Shown piece after piece: positions 55,392 to 63,863 of a stretch of 64,000 bases of DNA. The notes under the pieces were generated by a model. It was given only the letters and a program-made list of their open reading frames with translations, was not told the origin of the DNA and did not search any database. The stretch's first letter is position 1. Each line of letters starts with the position of its first letter. Position numbers and translations under genes: made by a program. Origin of the DNA: Planctomycetota bacterium (GTDB lineage: Bacteria; Planctomycetota; PLA2; JAEUHO01); assembly GCA_029259775.1 (NCBI GenBank), contig JAJDEN010000058.1:270600-334599 (forward strand), given 5' to 3'.

Positions 55392-56567
55392 ATGAGCGAA
55401 GCGAACGATCCGAACGCGCAGGGATTTTCCACGCGCGCCATCCACGCGGGGCAACGCCCTGACCCGACGACCGGCGCCGTGATGACGCCCGTCTACCTCA
55501 CGTCGACGTACGTGCAGGAAGCACCCGGCGTCCACAAGGGCTACGAGTACTCGCGCACGCACAACCCGACCCGCAACGCGCTGCAGGACAACATCGCCTC
55601 GCTCGAGGGTGGGCGGCATGGCCTCGCCTTCGGCTCGGGCCTCGCGGCCACGCATGCCGTGTTCAGCATGCTGTCGGCGGGCGATCGCGTGATCGTGGGG
55701 CATGACGTCTACGGCGGCACCTACCGCTTGCTGGATCAGGTGATGACGCGCCAGGGGCTCCGCTTCGATGTCGTCGATACGACGGATCTCGCGGCTCTGG
55801 ACGCGGCGCTCGAGACGCCGGCTCAGGTGGTGTGGTTCGAGACGCCCACCAACCCGCTGCTGCACGTGAGCGACGTGGCTGCGGTGTGCTCGCGCGCCAA
55901 GGCCGCTGGAGCCATCGCTGTCGTCGACAACACGTTCGCGACGCCCTACTTGCAAACGCCGCTCGCGCTGGGTGCTGACATCGTCGTGCACAGCATGACG
56001 AAGTACCTCGGCGGCCACAGTGACGTGGTGGGGGGCATCTGCGTCACGGACGACGACGACCTCGCGGGGCGCTTGGCGTTCTTGCAGAACGCCATCGGAG
56101 CCATCATCGGCCCCATGGACTCGTTCCTCGTGATGCGCGGCACCAAGACGCTCGCCGTGCGCATGGAGCGCCATTGCGACAACGCCGAGGCCATCGCGGC
56201 CTGGCTGAACGACCACGCCAGGGTGCGCAAGGTCTTCTATCCGGGGCTCGAGGAGCACCCTGGCCATGAGATCGCCAAAGGCCAGATGCGCCGCTTCGGC
56301 GGGATGATCTCCTTCGATGTGGACGCCGACCTCGAGACGGCCATCCGGCTGGCCTCGGAGACCAAGCTCTTCGCCTTGGCCGAGAGCCTGGGCGGCGTCG
56401 AGAGCCTCCTGGACCACCCGGCGAGCATGACGCACGGGGCCGTGCCGCGGGATGAGCGGGTCAAGAACGGCTTCACCGACGGCCTGCTGCGCCTCTCGGT
56501 GGGGCTCGAGGACCTCGACGACCTGGTGGCCGACCTGGAACAGGCCTTCGACAAGGCCTTCGCCTAG
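55392..56567 (+). CDS. Cystathionine gamma-synthase/lyase family PLP enzyme
   Basis: 391 residues. PLP transsulfuration enzyme: SRTHNPTRNALQDNIASLEG, AFGSGLAATHAVFSMLSAGD, and ETPTNPLLHVSDVAA with VVDNTFATPYLQ; the PLP-binding Lys is in VVHSMTKYLGGHSDVVGG. The arrangement fits cystathionine gamma-synthase, cystathionine gamma-lyase or methionine gamma-lyase; sequence alone does not separate them. The stop TAG at 56565-56567 precedes the 32-aa gene by 68 bp. Confidence 0.93.
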   Translation: MSEANDPNAQGFSTRAIHAGQRPDPTTGAVMTPVYLTSTYVQEAPGVHKGYEYSRTHNPTRNALQDNIASLEGGRHGLAFGSGLAATHAVFSMLSAGDRVIVGHDVYGGTYRLLDQVMTRQGLRFDVVDTTDLAALDAALETPAQVVWFETPTNPLLHVSDVAAVCSRAKAAGAIAVVDNTFATPYLQTPLALGADIVVHSMTKYLGGHSDVVGGICVTDDDDLAGRLAFLQNAIGAIIGPMDSFLVMRGTKTLAVRMERHCDNAEAIAAWLNDHARVRKVFYPGLEEHPGHEIAKGQMRRFGGMISFDVDADLETAIRLASETKLFALAESLGGVESLLDHPASMTHGAVPRDERVKNGFTDGLLRLSVGLEDLDDLVADLEQAFDKAFA

Positions 56568-56635
56568 GCGCTCGGGGCGGGTACCCTCCGCCGCTTGCGG
56601 GCTGAATCCCAGCCGCTCAGACCAAGGAGCCGACC

Positions 56636-56734
56636 ATGGCTGTCAACCGTCGACTCGTGAAGAAGGCCAACCACGGCAAGCGTCCTTGCTCGCCCAAGCG
56701 TCAGAAGACCAAGCGCATCAAGACGCCTAGGTAG
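56636..56734 (+). CDS. Small basic protein of 32 residues
   Basis: MAVNRRLVKKANHGKRPC starts the 32-residue product, which continues SPKRQKTKRIKTPR. AAGGAG (56624-56629) lies six bases before the ATG. About half of the residues are Lys or Arg; the size and composition recall tiny ribosome-associated proteins (bS22- or THX-like), though the sequence matches neither. It is too short for standard gene finding. Neighbours: the PLP enzyme 68 bp upstream and a pseudouridine synthase gene convergent downstream, the latter also a ribosome-related function. Confidence 0.62.
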   Translation: MAVNRRLVKKANHGKRPCSPKRQKTKRIKTPR

Positions 56735-56757
56735 GTCTCGACGAACGTCCTGTTGCT

Positions 56758-56861
56758 GTAGGGGCAACCCGAGGTTCGCGCGAAGCGCGGACCGGGTGGC
56801 TGCCCTGGCATCGATGGGCGTCCACCCGGCACGCCAAGGGCGCACCTCGGGTCGCCCCTAC
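56758..56861. repeat. GTAGGGGC inverted repeat
   Basis: An 18-bp arm beginning GTAGGGGCAACCCGAGGT (56758-56775) and its inverted copy ACCTCGGGTCGCCCCTAC (56844-56861) with one mismatch enclose about 68 bp that contain further palindromes (CACCCGG/CCGGGTG type). Same family as the cluster at 27457-27898. The right arm supplies the stop codon (CTA, 56858-56860) of the pseudouridine synthase gene. No gene inside. Confidence 0.75.
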
Positions 56862-57919
56862 GCGTCCTCTTCCGTGTCGTCCACGCGGTCCCAGTGCGGG
56901 AGCCCCTCGGGCGGCAAGCCGCCGCGCTTGCGCCCCCGCGCCGTCACGATGCGTAGCACTTCCAGCGCGTACTTCATGTCATCCGGCACAGGCGCATCGA
57001 CTGTCACGGTCTCGCCCGTCCGCGGGTGCGGCATCACCAGCCGGCGTGCGTGCAGCGGTGTGCGCTTGAGGTAGGCGTTGCGCTGTCCGCGCGGGTCGGG
57101 GATGCGCCAGCCCTTGCGCCCCGCGTACGTGGGGTCGACCAGCAACGGCGTGCCGATCGAAGCCAGGTGCACGCGGATCTGATGCGTGCGACCCGTGTCG
57201 AGCTGCAGCTCCACGCGCGCGGCACGCACGAAGGTTTCAACGGTCTTGTAGCGCGTGCGGGCCGGCTTGCCGTGCACCTCGTCGACCCGCGCTCTCGTAC
57301 CGTGCCCCGGCGGCGCGAGCCGCGTCTCGATGACGCCCTCGACCGGATCGGGGATGCCCGACACGATCGCGCTGTAGGTCTTCTCGATACCGCCGTCCGG
57401 ATCGCCGAAGCGCTCGACCATCTCCTTGCGCAGGTCGTCGCCCTTGACGAGCGCGATGGCGCCGGTGGTGTCCTTGTCGATGCGGTGCACGAGACCGAAG
57501 CCGTCGAGGATGTCCTCGCGGAGGAGGTCGATGAGCGTCTGCATGGTCCCGAGACCGGCGCCACCGTGCACCGCGAGGCCTGAGGGCTTCGAGAGGATCA
57601 GCAGGTCGTCGTCGCGGTAGAGCTCGATGACCTCGGACTGCATCTTGCCGACGCCGCGCGTGGCGGCCCGCTCCTTCTCCATGGCGGGCAGCACCCGCGA
57701 CCAGATCGGGATCTCGAGTCTGTCGCCCGCCTGCATGAGTTGGCCGGGACGTGCCCGGATGCCGTTGACGCGCACGTGGCCGGCCTTGACGACGCCCGCC
57801 AGCTGCCGCCTGGAGTAGATCGGGAAGTACTCCGCGAGGAACTTGTCCAGGCGCATGCCGTCGCCGTTCGGCGGCACGACCGTCGTGCGGCGATCCGAAT
57901 CAGGTTCCTTGGGCGACAT
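56858..57919 (-). CDS. RluA/RluD-family pseudouridine synthase
   Basis: 353 residues. An S4 RNA-binding domain (about 22-75, MRLDKFLAEYFPIYSRRQLA) is followed by the pseudouridine synthase domain with the catalytic Asp in LVHRIDKDTTGAIALVK, LSKPSGLAVHGG upstream, and GRTHQIRVHLASIGTPLLVD, the KxRxHQIRxH-type motif. It converts uridines to pseudouridine in 23S rRNA or tRNA; with the S4 domain it is RluD/RluC-like. The acidic C-terminus ends EEDA and the stop codon lies in a repeat arm. tRNA-Val is just upstream. Confidence 0.92.
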   Translation of the reverse strand: MSPKEPDSDRRTTVVPPNGDGMRLDKFLAEYFPIYSRRQLAGVVKAGHVRVNGIRARPGQLMQAGDRLEIPIWSRVLPAMEKERAATRGVGKMQSEVIELYRDDDLLILSKPSGLAVHGGAGLGTMQTLIDLLREDILDGFGLVHRIDKDTTGAIALVKGDDLRKEMVERFGDPDGGIEKTYSAIVSGIPDPVEGVIETRLAPPGHGTRARVDEVHGKPARTRYKTVETFVRAARVELQLDTGRTHQIRVHLASIGTPLLVDPTYAGRKGWRIPDPRGQRNAYLKRTPLHARRLVMPHPRTGETVTVDAPVPDDMKYALEVLRIVTARGRKRGGLPPEGLPHWDRVDDTEEDA

Positions 57920-57946
57920 GCGGGTAGGGGACTCCGTGCCGGAGGC

Positions 57947-58023
57947 TGGTGGGCGGAGAGGGATTCGAACCCCCGACCCCCTCGGTGTAAACGAGGTGCT
58001 CTAACCAGCTGAGCTATCCGCCC
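57947..58023 (-). tRNA. tRNA-Val (anticodon TAC)
   Basis: The minus strand reads a full cloverleaf: acceptor GGGCGGA/TCCGCCC, D-stem GCTC/GAGC, anticodon stem CCTCG/CGAGG with loop TTTACAC (anticodon TAC), T-arm with TTCGAAT, discriminator A and an encoded CCA. 77 nt including CCA. It lies between two minus-strand genes. Confidence 0.96.
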
Positions 58024-58062
58024 GGAGGGGCGAGCAACTCTATACCCGGAGCCGCTGGATGC

Positions 58063-59106
58063 TCAGTCGTCGCGCCGCCGCTTGCTGGCGCGCTGCAGGA
58101 TCTTGCGTTCCTTGGCGCTCAGGCCGTCGAGACCGACGTCGTTGAGGCGGTCCAGGATTCGATCGACGTCCGCGTCCAAAGAGGCATTGGCAGCCTCGTC
58201 CGCGGCGCGGCGGGCTTCCGCCTTGGCGGCACGCCGGCGGGCGAGGAGGCCGGGCTTGGCGTCTTCCTCGGACGCGCCGTGCTTCCAAGCCTCGGAGTCG
58301 CCCTCCCAGGGCTGGCGCACGTCGGCGGTCATGTACGGGCCGGGGCCGTGGAGCGCGGCGAGCTTCTCCTGCTTGCACGCCATGATGTTGGCCACGCCGA
58401 TCATCGCCAGGATCGGGCCGTAGAGGTCGTCGCGAACGATCCACATCCCGATGCCGACGATGAGGAATGCGAAGCCTGCGACCGTGCCGATCTTCACCGC
58501 GATGAGCGTTGCACGATTGGGATGCATGCGCTTCGCCAGCAGCCCGCGGAGCGCCCGGCCGCCGTCCATCGGAAAGCACGGCAGCAGGTTGAAGATCAAC
58601 AGCGCGACGTTCAAGTAAAAGAGCGTGTCGACCAGTTGGTAGACCGGATCGAAGTGCCAGCCCGACGGCGCGAACTGTCCGTAGTCGAGCAACAACCAAA
58701 GAGGCACCACGGGCACGAGCCAGATCAGGTGCGTCACCGGTCCCGCGAGGGCGATGACGATCTCCTTGTTGGGCGTTGGCGCGCCCGAGCCCATGTGCGC
58801 GACACCACCCAGCGGGCCGAGGGTGATCAGCGGGGTCTGGATGCCGTAGCGCCGACCCGCGACGATGTGGCCCATCTCGTGCACGTAGATGATGAGGTAG
58901 AGCGCCAGCGTCGTGAGCGCGATGTAGGTCGCAGCAGGCGCAAACGCCAAGTCCCCGGCACTGCGCATGAGCACAAGCGGCATGACCACCAGCGCCACCC
59001 AGAAGATGCGCACCTCGACGCGAAAGAAGCGCCCGAGCCGGAAACTCGCGGAGAGCCAGCGCACGAAGCGCATCCAGCCGGGCTCGGAGAAGGAGTCGCG
59101 GTACAT
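58063..59106 (-). CDS. M50-family (site-2-protease-like) intramembrane metalloprotease
   Basis: 347 residues from the ATG at 59106. YVHEMGHIVAGRRYG holds the HExxH zinc motif, and LLPCFPMDGGRALRGLL the second metal ligand Asp (normally NxxPxxxxDGG). Five or six transmembrane helices. The cytoplasmic C-terminus (VDRILDRLNDVGLDGLSAKE followed by ILQRASKRRR) matches the short tail (DUF6576-like) found at the end of some bacterial rhomboid proteases. Likely cleaves membrane proteins within the bilayer; substrate unknown. Confidence 0.87.
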   Translation of the reverse strand: MYRDSFSEPGWMRFVRWLSASFRLGRFFRVEVRIFWVALVVMPLVLMRSAGDLAFAPAATYIALTTLALYLIIYVHEMGHIVAGRRYGIQTPLITLGPLGGVAHMGSGAPTPNKEIVIALAGPVTHLIWLVPVVPLWLLLDYGQFAPSGWHFDPVYQLVDTLFYLNVALLIFNLLPCFPMDGGRALRGLLAKRMHPNRATLIAVKIGTVAGFAFLIVGIGMWIVRDDLYGPILAMIGVANIMACKQEKLAALHGPGPYMTADVRQPWEGDSEAWKHGASEEDAKPGLLARRRAAKAEARRAADEAANASLDADVDRILDRLNDVGLDGLSAKERKILQRASKRRRDD

Positions 59107-59236
59107 GGCTGCATTGAACCCGCAACCCCAGCGCGCGCCACGAACGCCGGCTGCCACCCTGGGTGTTTCCGCATGATTCCGAGGGCAGCGCACAGCGCGG
59201 GCGCTCCCAGGGCATGATGGGGTTGGAGGCTTGGCC

Positions 59237-61096
59237 GTGACGCGCGCTGCACTCATCCTGACCGCCCTGTTGGTTGTTGTCGGAGGCGTCGTCGTTCTGA
59301 CGCTTCAGACGTGCGCCTCCCCGAAGGTTGACGGCGCTCCGCCCTGGTTCCTCACGGGTCGCGTGACCGGCCCTGACGAGCGCCCGCTCGTCGGCGCCAC
59401 CGTCGGGCTCTACATCCGGCGCGGCAGCCAGATCACGTGGTTTCCCTCGGTGCAGACCGACGCCGTGGGGCGCTATCGCGCGGACTTGGCGCCGATTGCT
59501 GCGTGGTCCATGCTCGAGCGCGCCACGGGCGAGGTCTATGTGTACGCCCATGCCGACGGCTTCGTCCCGGAGCGGCTGGGGGAGTTTCGGCTGGATGAGG
59601 CGGCACCGGGGACGGATATCGAGCGCGACCTTGTGTTGGTCTCGGGGTTTCGGGTTCGTGGACGAGTCGTTGACGAAACGGGAGAGCCACTCGTGCGCGC
59701 CGAGGTCTGGCTGGCATCCACGCCATCCGCAGACCACCACAGCGCGTGTGATACCGACCACGCTGGCCACTTCGTCGTGGGCGGGCCGGTCGCGGGTGAC
59801 TACGAGCTGGCAGCCGGCGTGTTCGAGCGTGGTGCGGTCGCCGAGCCGCTCAAGCTCACGCTTGGCGATCAAGGCACGATCGACCTAGGCGACATCGTGG
59901 TGCGGCCCGAAGCCCTCATCGAGGGGGTCGTCGTTCTCAAGGATGGAACGCCCGTTCCCGGCGTCAGCGTCTGGGCGCAGGAGGCGGTCGAGCCACCCTC
60001 CGACGGCCCCGCGACGTCCTCCACCACGACAGACGCGGTAGGGCACTTTCGCTTGCCGGTGCAGACGGGCCGGAGGTACGGAGTGCACGTGGCCGGGTAC
60101 CTCGATGACGACGGCTACGCGTCTTGCGAGGCAGGCGAGCGCAAGGCCCGCATCGCGGTCCACGCGGCCCTGCTCGTGGTGCATGTCGTTGATCCAGCCG
60201 GGCGGCCGTTGCCGGGGGCGGACGTCGACTTCACGTGCTGGTCTCCGAGCGAAAAGGACACGCCCGCGAGGCTGATGGCGGGGGAGATCACACCCGCCGA
60301 GGCGAAGCAGCTCTGGTACACCGGTCAGGCGGGCATGATCGGCGGGCACACAGAGACCTTCTTGGTCGAGTCCGGTAGTCCCTGTCATGTCTCCGCCTCG
60401 GTCCCCGGCGGCGTGCCGGCCGAGGCGGCCGTGACCTTCGGGCCTGATCAGACGCGTGCCGAGGTGACGCTGGTGATTCGCGAGACCGCGCCCACCGGAA
60501 CGCTCGCGCTGACGCTGACCGGGACGGACGGCAAGCCAATCGACACCTACGCCGTCGAGGTGACCACGCTCTCGGGACTCGAGCTGGAGGCCTTTGTGGT
60601 CAAGTCGGGCGCCGCACCGCCACCCGTGCCCGCAGGGCGCGTCCGTCTCGTCGTCGTGCCGGGCGCGACCGTGCGCTGGCCCCTCGACAAGGAGCGCCTG
60701 GCGAGTAGCTACCTGCCTCTGCTCCGCGAGGTGAACGTGCCCGCGGGCGGCACGCTGCCGCTCGCCTTGCGGGCGATGGAGGGCGGCCGGATGCGCCTGC
60801 GGATGGTGTTCCCAGGCGGGGGACGTCGGGGCGGTGAGTGGGTGACGGTGGACATTCAGCCCGCAAGCGATCCGGCCACGCCGCCTCGACGGCTGAAGGA
60901 CTGGCGCGAACCCGAGGGCGAAGAACACGAGTGGTCGAACTTGTTCCCGGACGCCGGACCGTCGCTCGAGGCGACGCTCTTCGAGCCCGGCGAGTACATC
61001 CTCGCCGTGAAGGCTGCGTACGCCGGAGAGCACACGCACCGGTTCTCGATCCGGCCGGCTGAGATCACAGACGTCGTGGTCGACCTCACGCGCTAG
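59237..61096 (+). CDS. Membrane-anchored multi-domain carboxypeptidase-regulatory-like protein
   Basis: 619 residues from the GTG at 59237, with GGAGG (59225-59229) at seven bases; the TTG at 59231 is too close to it. One N-terminal helix (LILTALLVVVGGVVVLTLQ). Then repeated CarboxypepD-reg/CNA-B sandwiches: VTGPDERPLVGATVGLYI, GRVVDETGEPLVRAEVWLA, VVLKDGTPVPGVSVWAQE, VVDPAGRPLPGADVDF and LTGTDGKPIDTYAVEV. No enzyme domain is visible. Probably an envelope protein of structural or binding type. It relates to the protein at 1483-2292 in architecture. Confidence 0.82.
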   Translation: MTRAALILTALLVVVGGVVVLTLQTCASPKVDGAPPWFLTGRVTGPDERPLVGATVGLYIRRGSQITWFPSVQTDAVGRYRADLAPIAAWSMLERATGEVYVYAHADGFVPERLGEFRLDEAAPGTDIERDLVLVSGFRVRGRVVDETGEPLVRAEVWLASTPSADHHSACDTDHAGHFVVGGPVAGDYELAAGVFERGAVAEPLKLTLGDQGTIDLGDIVVRPEALIEGVVVLKDGTPVPGVSVWAQEAVEPPSDGPATSSTTTDAVGHFRLPVQTGRRYGVHVAGYLDDDGYASCEAGERKARIAVHAALLVVHVVDPAGRPLPGADVDFTCWSPSEKDTPARLMAGEITPAEAKQLWYTGQAGMIGGHTETFLVESGSPCHVSASVPGGVPAEAAVTFGPDQTRAEVTLVIRETAPTGTLALTLTGTDGKPIDTYAVEVTTLSGLELEAFVVKSGAAPPPVPAGRVRLVVVPGATVRWPLDKERLASSYLPLLREVNVPAGGTLPLALRAMEGGRMRLRMVFPGGGRRGGEWVTVDIQPASDPATPPRRLKDWREPEGEEHEWSNLFPDAGPSLEATLFEPGEYILAVKAAYAGEHTHRFSIRPAEITDVVVDLTR

Positions 61097-61261
61097 CCAT
61101 GCCACCTAGGCGTGTGTCCTCACGCAGGGGGCGCGCGGGCGTTGGCGCCGGCCGGCCTGCTCATCGCGCAACGGTCCCGGATGCCGCAGCCCGGGACCCT
61201 GGGCTGTCGCCTCTACTGGCACGGCGGGGTCGGCGGTCTTCTCCCGTCTTGGAGCCGTGCC
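61097..61261 (+). other. Short gap with open reading frame but no clear gene
   Basis: 165 bp between two plus-strand genes. The frame of the next gene is open across it, but the translation (CPHAGGARALAPAG...) looks non-coding and the ribosome binding site points to the GTG at 61262. Confidence 0.4.
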
Positions 61262-61486
61262 GTGGATCATCCGTTCAAGATCGTGAGCCTGCTGCTGGTC
61301 GTGGTCTACATCGTCGTCCTGGCCCGCGCGGCCGGCGCGTACCAGATCGCGCAGCGCGACGCGCCCGAGAATGAAGCCTTGGTGGCTCGCGCCAAGCGAA
61401 CGCTCCATCGGTTGCTGATCGCGGCGCCGCTGCTGCTCCTCGGTATCGCTGGGGTGGCGTGGATGCTCGGCGTGCCCATCTCGTAG
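61262..61486 (+). CDS. Small two-helix membrane protein
   Basis: 74 residues from the GTG at 61262 with GGAG (61251-61254) seven bases upstream. Two hydrophobic helices (FKIVSLLLVVVYIVVLA; LLIAAPLLLLGIAGVAWML) flank a charged cytoplasmic loop (RDAPENEALVARAKRTLHR). No family recognised. It sits between the multi-sandwich protein and a HAD phosphatase on the same strand. Confidence 0.55.
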   Translation: MDHPFKIVSLLLVVVYIVVLARAAGAYQIAQRDAPENEALVARAKRTLHRLLIAAPLLLLGIAGVAWMLGVPIS

Positions 61487-61522
61487 GACGGCATGGCCGC
61501 TCGGCGCGGGTAGGCTCCGGGC

Positions 61523-62194
61523 ATGCACATTCAGGCAGCCATCTTCGACTTGGACGGCCTCCTCCTCGATACGGAGCGGACCGCGCGTGAGGCGTGGGTC
61601 CAGGTTGCTGCCGAGTCCGATGTGTCGATTCCCGACGCGCTCGTTGCGTCCATGGTGGGGCGGCGCATCCCGGACATCATCGCGCTGCTGGCCGAGTACG
61701 TGGGGAGCGCAGAGCATGCGAGCCACCTGATGGCCCGCTCGCATGTCCACTACGAGGCGATCGTGGATGCGCGGCCGGTGGATGTGAAAGCGGGCGCGCA
61801 CGAGCTCTTCGATGCACTGGACGCGATGGGGATCCCGCGTGCGATTGCCACGTCGAGCAAGCGCCAGTACTTCGCGCACAAGACCCGTGCTTCGGGGCTG
61901 CCCGAGCGCGTGCGCGCGGTCGTGTGTGGTGACGAGGTCGAGCACGGCAAGCCGGCGCCTGACATCTACCTCGCAGCGGCCGAGGCCCTGGGGATCGAGC
62001 CGAAGGCCTGCCTCGCCTTCGAAGACTCCGGCCCGGGCATCGCCTCCGCCTCGAGCGCTGGGATGCTCGCGGTCCTGGTGCCGGATCACGGCGAGCCGAG
62101 CGCCGCGACGCTCGCGATTGCGTCAGCCGTGTTCCGCGACCTGCGCGACTGCATTCCCTACGTACGGACGGCTGCCGGACACGCGCCCGGTTAG
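61523..62194 (+). CDS. HAD-superfamily phosphatase (beta-phosphoglucomutase-like)
   Basis: 223 residues. Motif I FDLDGLLLDTERTA with both Asp, the four-helix cap (subclass I), motif II IATSSKRQ, motif III Lys in HGKPAPDIYLAAAEALGI, and motif IV FEDSGPGIASASSAGM. The length and motifs fit the beta-phosphoglucomutase/phosphoglycolate phosphatase-like group; the substrate cannot be told. Its TAG overlaps by three bases the stop of a small opposing reading frame (TTAG, 62191-62194). Confidence 0.93.
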   Translation: MHIQAAIFDLDGLLLDTERTAREAWVQVAAESDVSIPDALVASMVGRRIPDIIALLAEYVGSAEHASHLMARSHVHYEAIVDARPVDVKAGAHELFDALDAMGIPRAIATSSKRQYFAHKTRASGLPERVRAVVCGDEVEHGKPAPDIYLAAAEALGIEPKACLAFEDSGPGIASASSAGMLAVLVPDHGEPSAATLAIASAVFRDLRDCIPYVRTAAGHAPG

Positions 62195-62406
62195 GGGCTA
62201 CGTGGCCGCTTCGCTGCGTGGAGCCTGGCGACGTCGTCACCGCTGCTGGGTCCGCTGCCAGGTGGGACGGATCCGGAGTAGGCCGCGGTCCGCGTCTCGT
62301 ACCTGACCCTGATCGTTCCGATGGCGGGGTTGTACGTGTCGGCCATCCCGTTGATGGTCGCCGCGTTGCGGCCGGTGTCTTGGAAGTGCCGGCACCCGCT
62401 CGGCAC
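62191..62406 (-). CDS. Small hypothetical protein (uncertain)
   Basis: 71 residues from a GTG at 62406, 28 bp downstream of the PilZ gene on the same strand. The codon third positions are mostly G/C, as in real genes here, and the translation (AATINGMADTYNPAIGTIRV) does not look like a shadow, but no family or ribosome binding site supports it. It could be a genuine short gene or a remnant. Confidence 0.3.
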   Translation of the reverse strand: MPSGCRHFQDTGRNAATINGMADTYNPAIGTIRVRYETRTAAYSGSVPPGSGPSSGDDVARLHAAKRPRSP

Positions 62407-62434
62407 GCGGGCAGGCGAGGCGCCGCCCGCTCGA

Positions 62435-63274
62435 TCAGGCGAGACCGAGACGCACGAGCTCGTGCGATCGCATCCGGCGGGCCAGTGCGAACGTGAGATA
62501 CAGCGAGTCCTGGACGTCTCCGCAGACGCCGATGCCGTTCAGGCTTGCCCTGCCCGTCCAGAGGTGGCGCGACCCTGCCATGTACTTCAGCGTGACTTCG
62601 GATCCGTAGGAAGCGATCAACTCGTGGGCCGATGCAACGATGTCAGGGGCGCCGCCCTTCGTTTGGATGGCTCGGGTGGGGATGCGAATGCGCGCGCCGT
62701 GTGGATTGATGCCACGCAAGATTCCATGAATGGGAGGTGGCGCGTTCGAACTGCTGCCTGTGATGAAGGCGCGCGAGCCGGCCAGTGCGCCTCGTAGCGG
62801 CGGCCAGTGCTCTGTCGGAGGCTCGGCCTCGCCGCAGCGCGATTGGGGGTCGGTCTCCCTTGGGGCTGCTTGGGCCGGTTGTACGGCTGCCGCTTCAAGC
62901 AGGCAGTCCGCACCGACCGCACGAATCTCGAGGTCGCTGAGCGATTCATCGAAGCGGCAGCCGACCTCGACGATGCCAGGGTTGCCGGACTCCTCCGTGA
63001 GTCGAACAAGCGTTACCGCCTTGCTCAGGGGCTCCGCGGAGCCCTCCTGCTCGAACGCGATGACAAAGCGAGCGCCGAGGAGGCGTTGGATGCGAACGGC
63101 GACGACGCCGAAGCGCAAGTCGGAAGGGCATCCCAGGGCTTCCTTGCTCACGCGCATCATGAAGCCGGTACGACTCAGGTCGCGGGTCACGGCCTGCAGG
63201 CGTCCGCCGGAGCCGCTGACCTGGATGGGCTCGTAGTGCTGGATGCGCTCGGCCCGCTTCGTCTGACGCGTCAT
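62435..63274 (-). CDS. PilZ-domain protein, possible c-di-GMP receptor
   Basis: 279 residues with GAGGAG six bases before the ATG. The N-terminal PilZ domain (about 1-120) has RQTKR (RxxxR) at residues 3-7 and DLSRTGFMMRV (D/NxSxxG), the two c-di-GMP-binding motifs, and VGCRFDE near its end. After a proline/glutamine-rich linker, a second half (about 180-279, GILRGINPHGARIRIPT) has a second weak PilZ-like repeat without the arginine motif. Would sense c-di-GMP; output unknown. Confidence 0.75.
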   Translation of the reverse strand: MTRQTKRAERIQHYEPIQVSGSGGRLQAVTRDLSRTGFMMRVSKEALGCPSDLRFGVVAVRIQRLLGARFVIAFEQEGSAEPLSKAVTLVRLTEESGNPGIVEVGCRFDESLSDLEIRAVGADCLLEAAAVQPAQAAPRETDPQSRCGEAEPPTEHWPPLRGALAGSRAFITGSSSNAPPPIHGILRGINPHGARIRIPTRAIQTKGGAPDIVASAHELIASYGSEVTLKYMAGSRHLWTGRASLNGIGVCGDVQDSLYLTFALARRMRSHELVRLGLA

Positions 63275-63830
63275 CTCGCGCTCCTCGATCCATCCTTCAG
63301 CCCTCCGTCGACCAATCCGCGCGCGAAGCTTGAGGGCCTGATTCTCTCCTTCAACTCCGAGGGCGGGTGGAAGGTGGGTGGGTGTGATGAGGATCTGCTA
63401 GCCAGCGTTTCGCGCTCACGCGCGGTATGGGCGCCGCGAGCCTCGGCCGGCTGCGCCGGCCCCTCGCGCCGATGGAGGGCTAGCCAACGTTCCGCGCTCA
63501 CGCGCGGTATGGGCGCACAGGCGCGGCCGGGCCGCGCGGTGCGGCAAGGGGAAACCTGCGGTCTCCCCTTCCAAACCCCTCGCGGGGCGGGAGTCGAACC
63601 CGCTCGTTCTCGTCAGGGGGGCTGGGGCTCGGGGCCGCTAGCCGGGGTTGCGCGCTCACGCGCGGCATGGGCGCCGCGAGCCTCGGCCGGCTGCGCCGGC
63701 CCCTCGCAGCGATGGAGGGCTAGTGCCTACCCCTCCATACCTCTCACGCTCCCCCTACGCGCTGAGGCCGGCAAGCCGGCGCACAGCGCTACCCCCCACC
63801 CCGGTCGCGGGGGACCCAACAAGAACAAGA
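63275..63830. repeat. Direct repeats and a tRNA fragment next to tRNA-Met
   Basis: No gene is seen. A unit beginning GCTAGCC and containing GCGCTCACGCGCGG-type and GGCCGGCTGCGCCGGCC sequences occurs at 63397-63479 and 63637-63720, with a partial copy at 63479-63531. At 63584-63603 there is a 20-bp match, GGGGCGGGAGTCGAACCCGC, to the T-arm of the tRNA-Met gene (63872-63891). This looks like a tRNA-adjacent site with remnants of past duplication or integration. Confidence 0.65.
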
Positions 63831-63854
63831 GCCGCTACCCGTGAAGGTAGCGGC
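63831..63854 (-). terminator. Intrinsic terminator of tRNA-Met
   Basis: GCCGCTACC (63831-63839) and GGTAGCGGC (63846-63854) form a perfect 9-bp stem with a 6-nt loop. On the minus strand it is followed by TCTTGTTCTTGTT, a T-rich tract, ten bases after the tRNA 3' end. Confidence 0.8.
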
Positions 63855-63863
63855 CCTAGTCGA

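Noticed and set aside
63397..63720. Direct repeats as a CRISPR array
   Set aside because: Units are about 80 bp, only two to three copies, irregular spacing and no cas genes.
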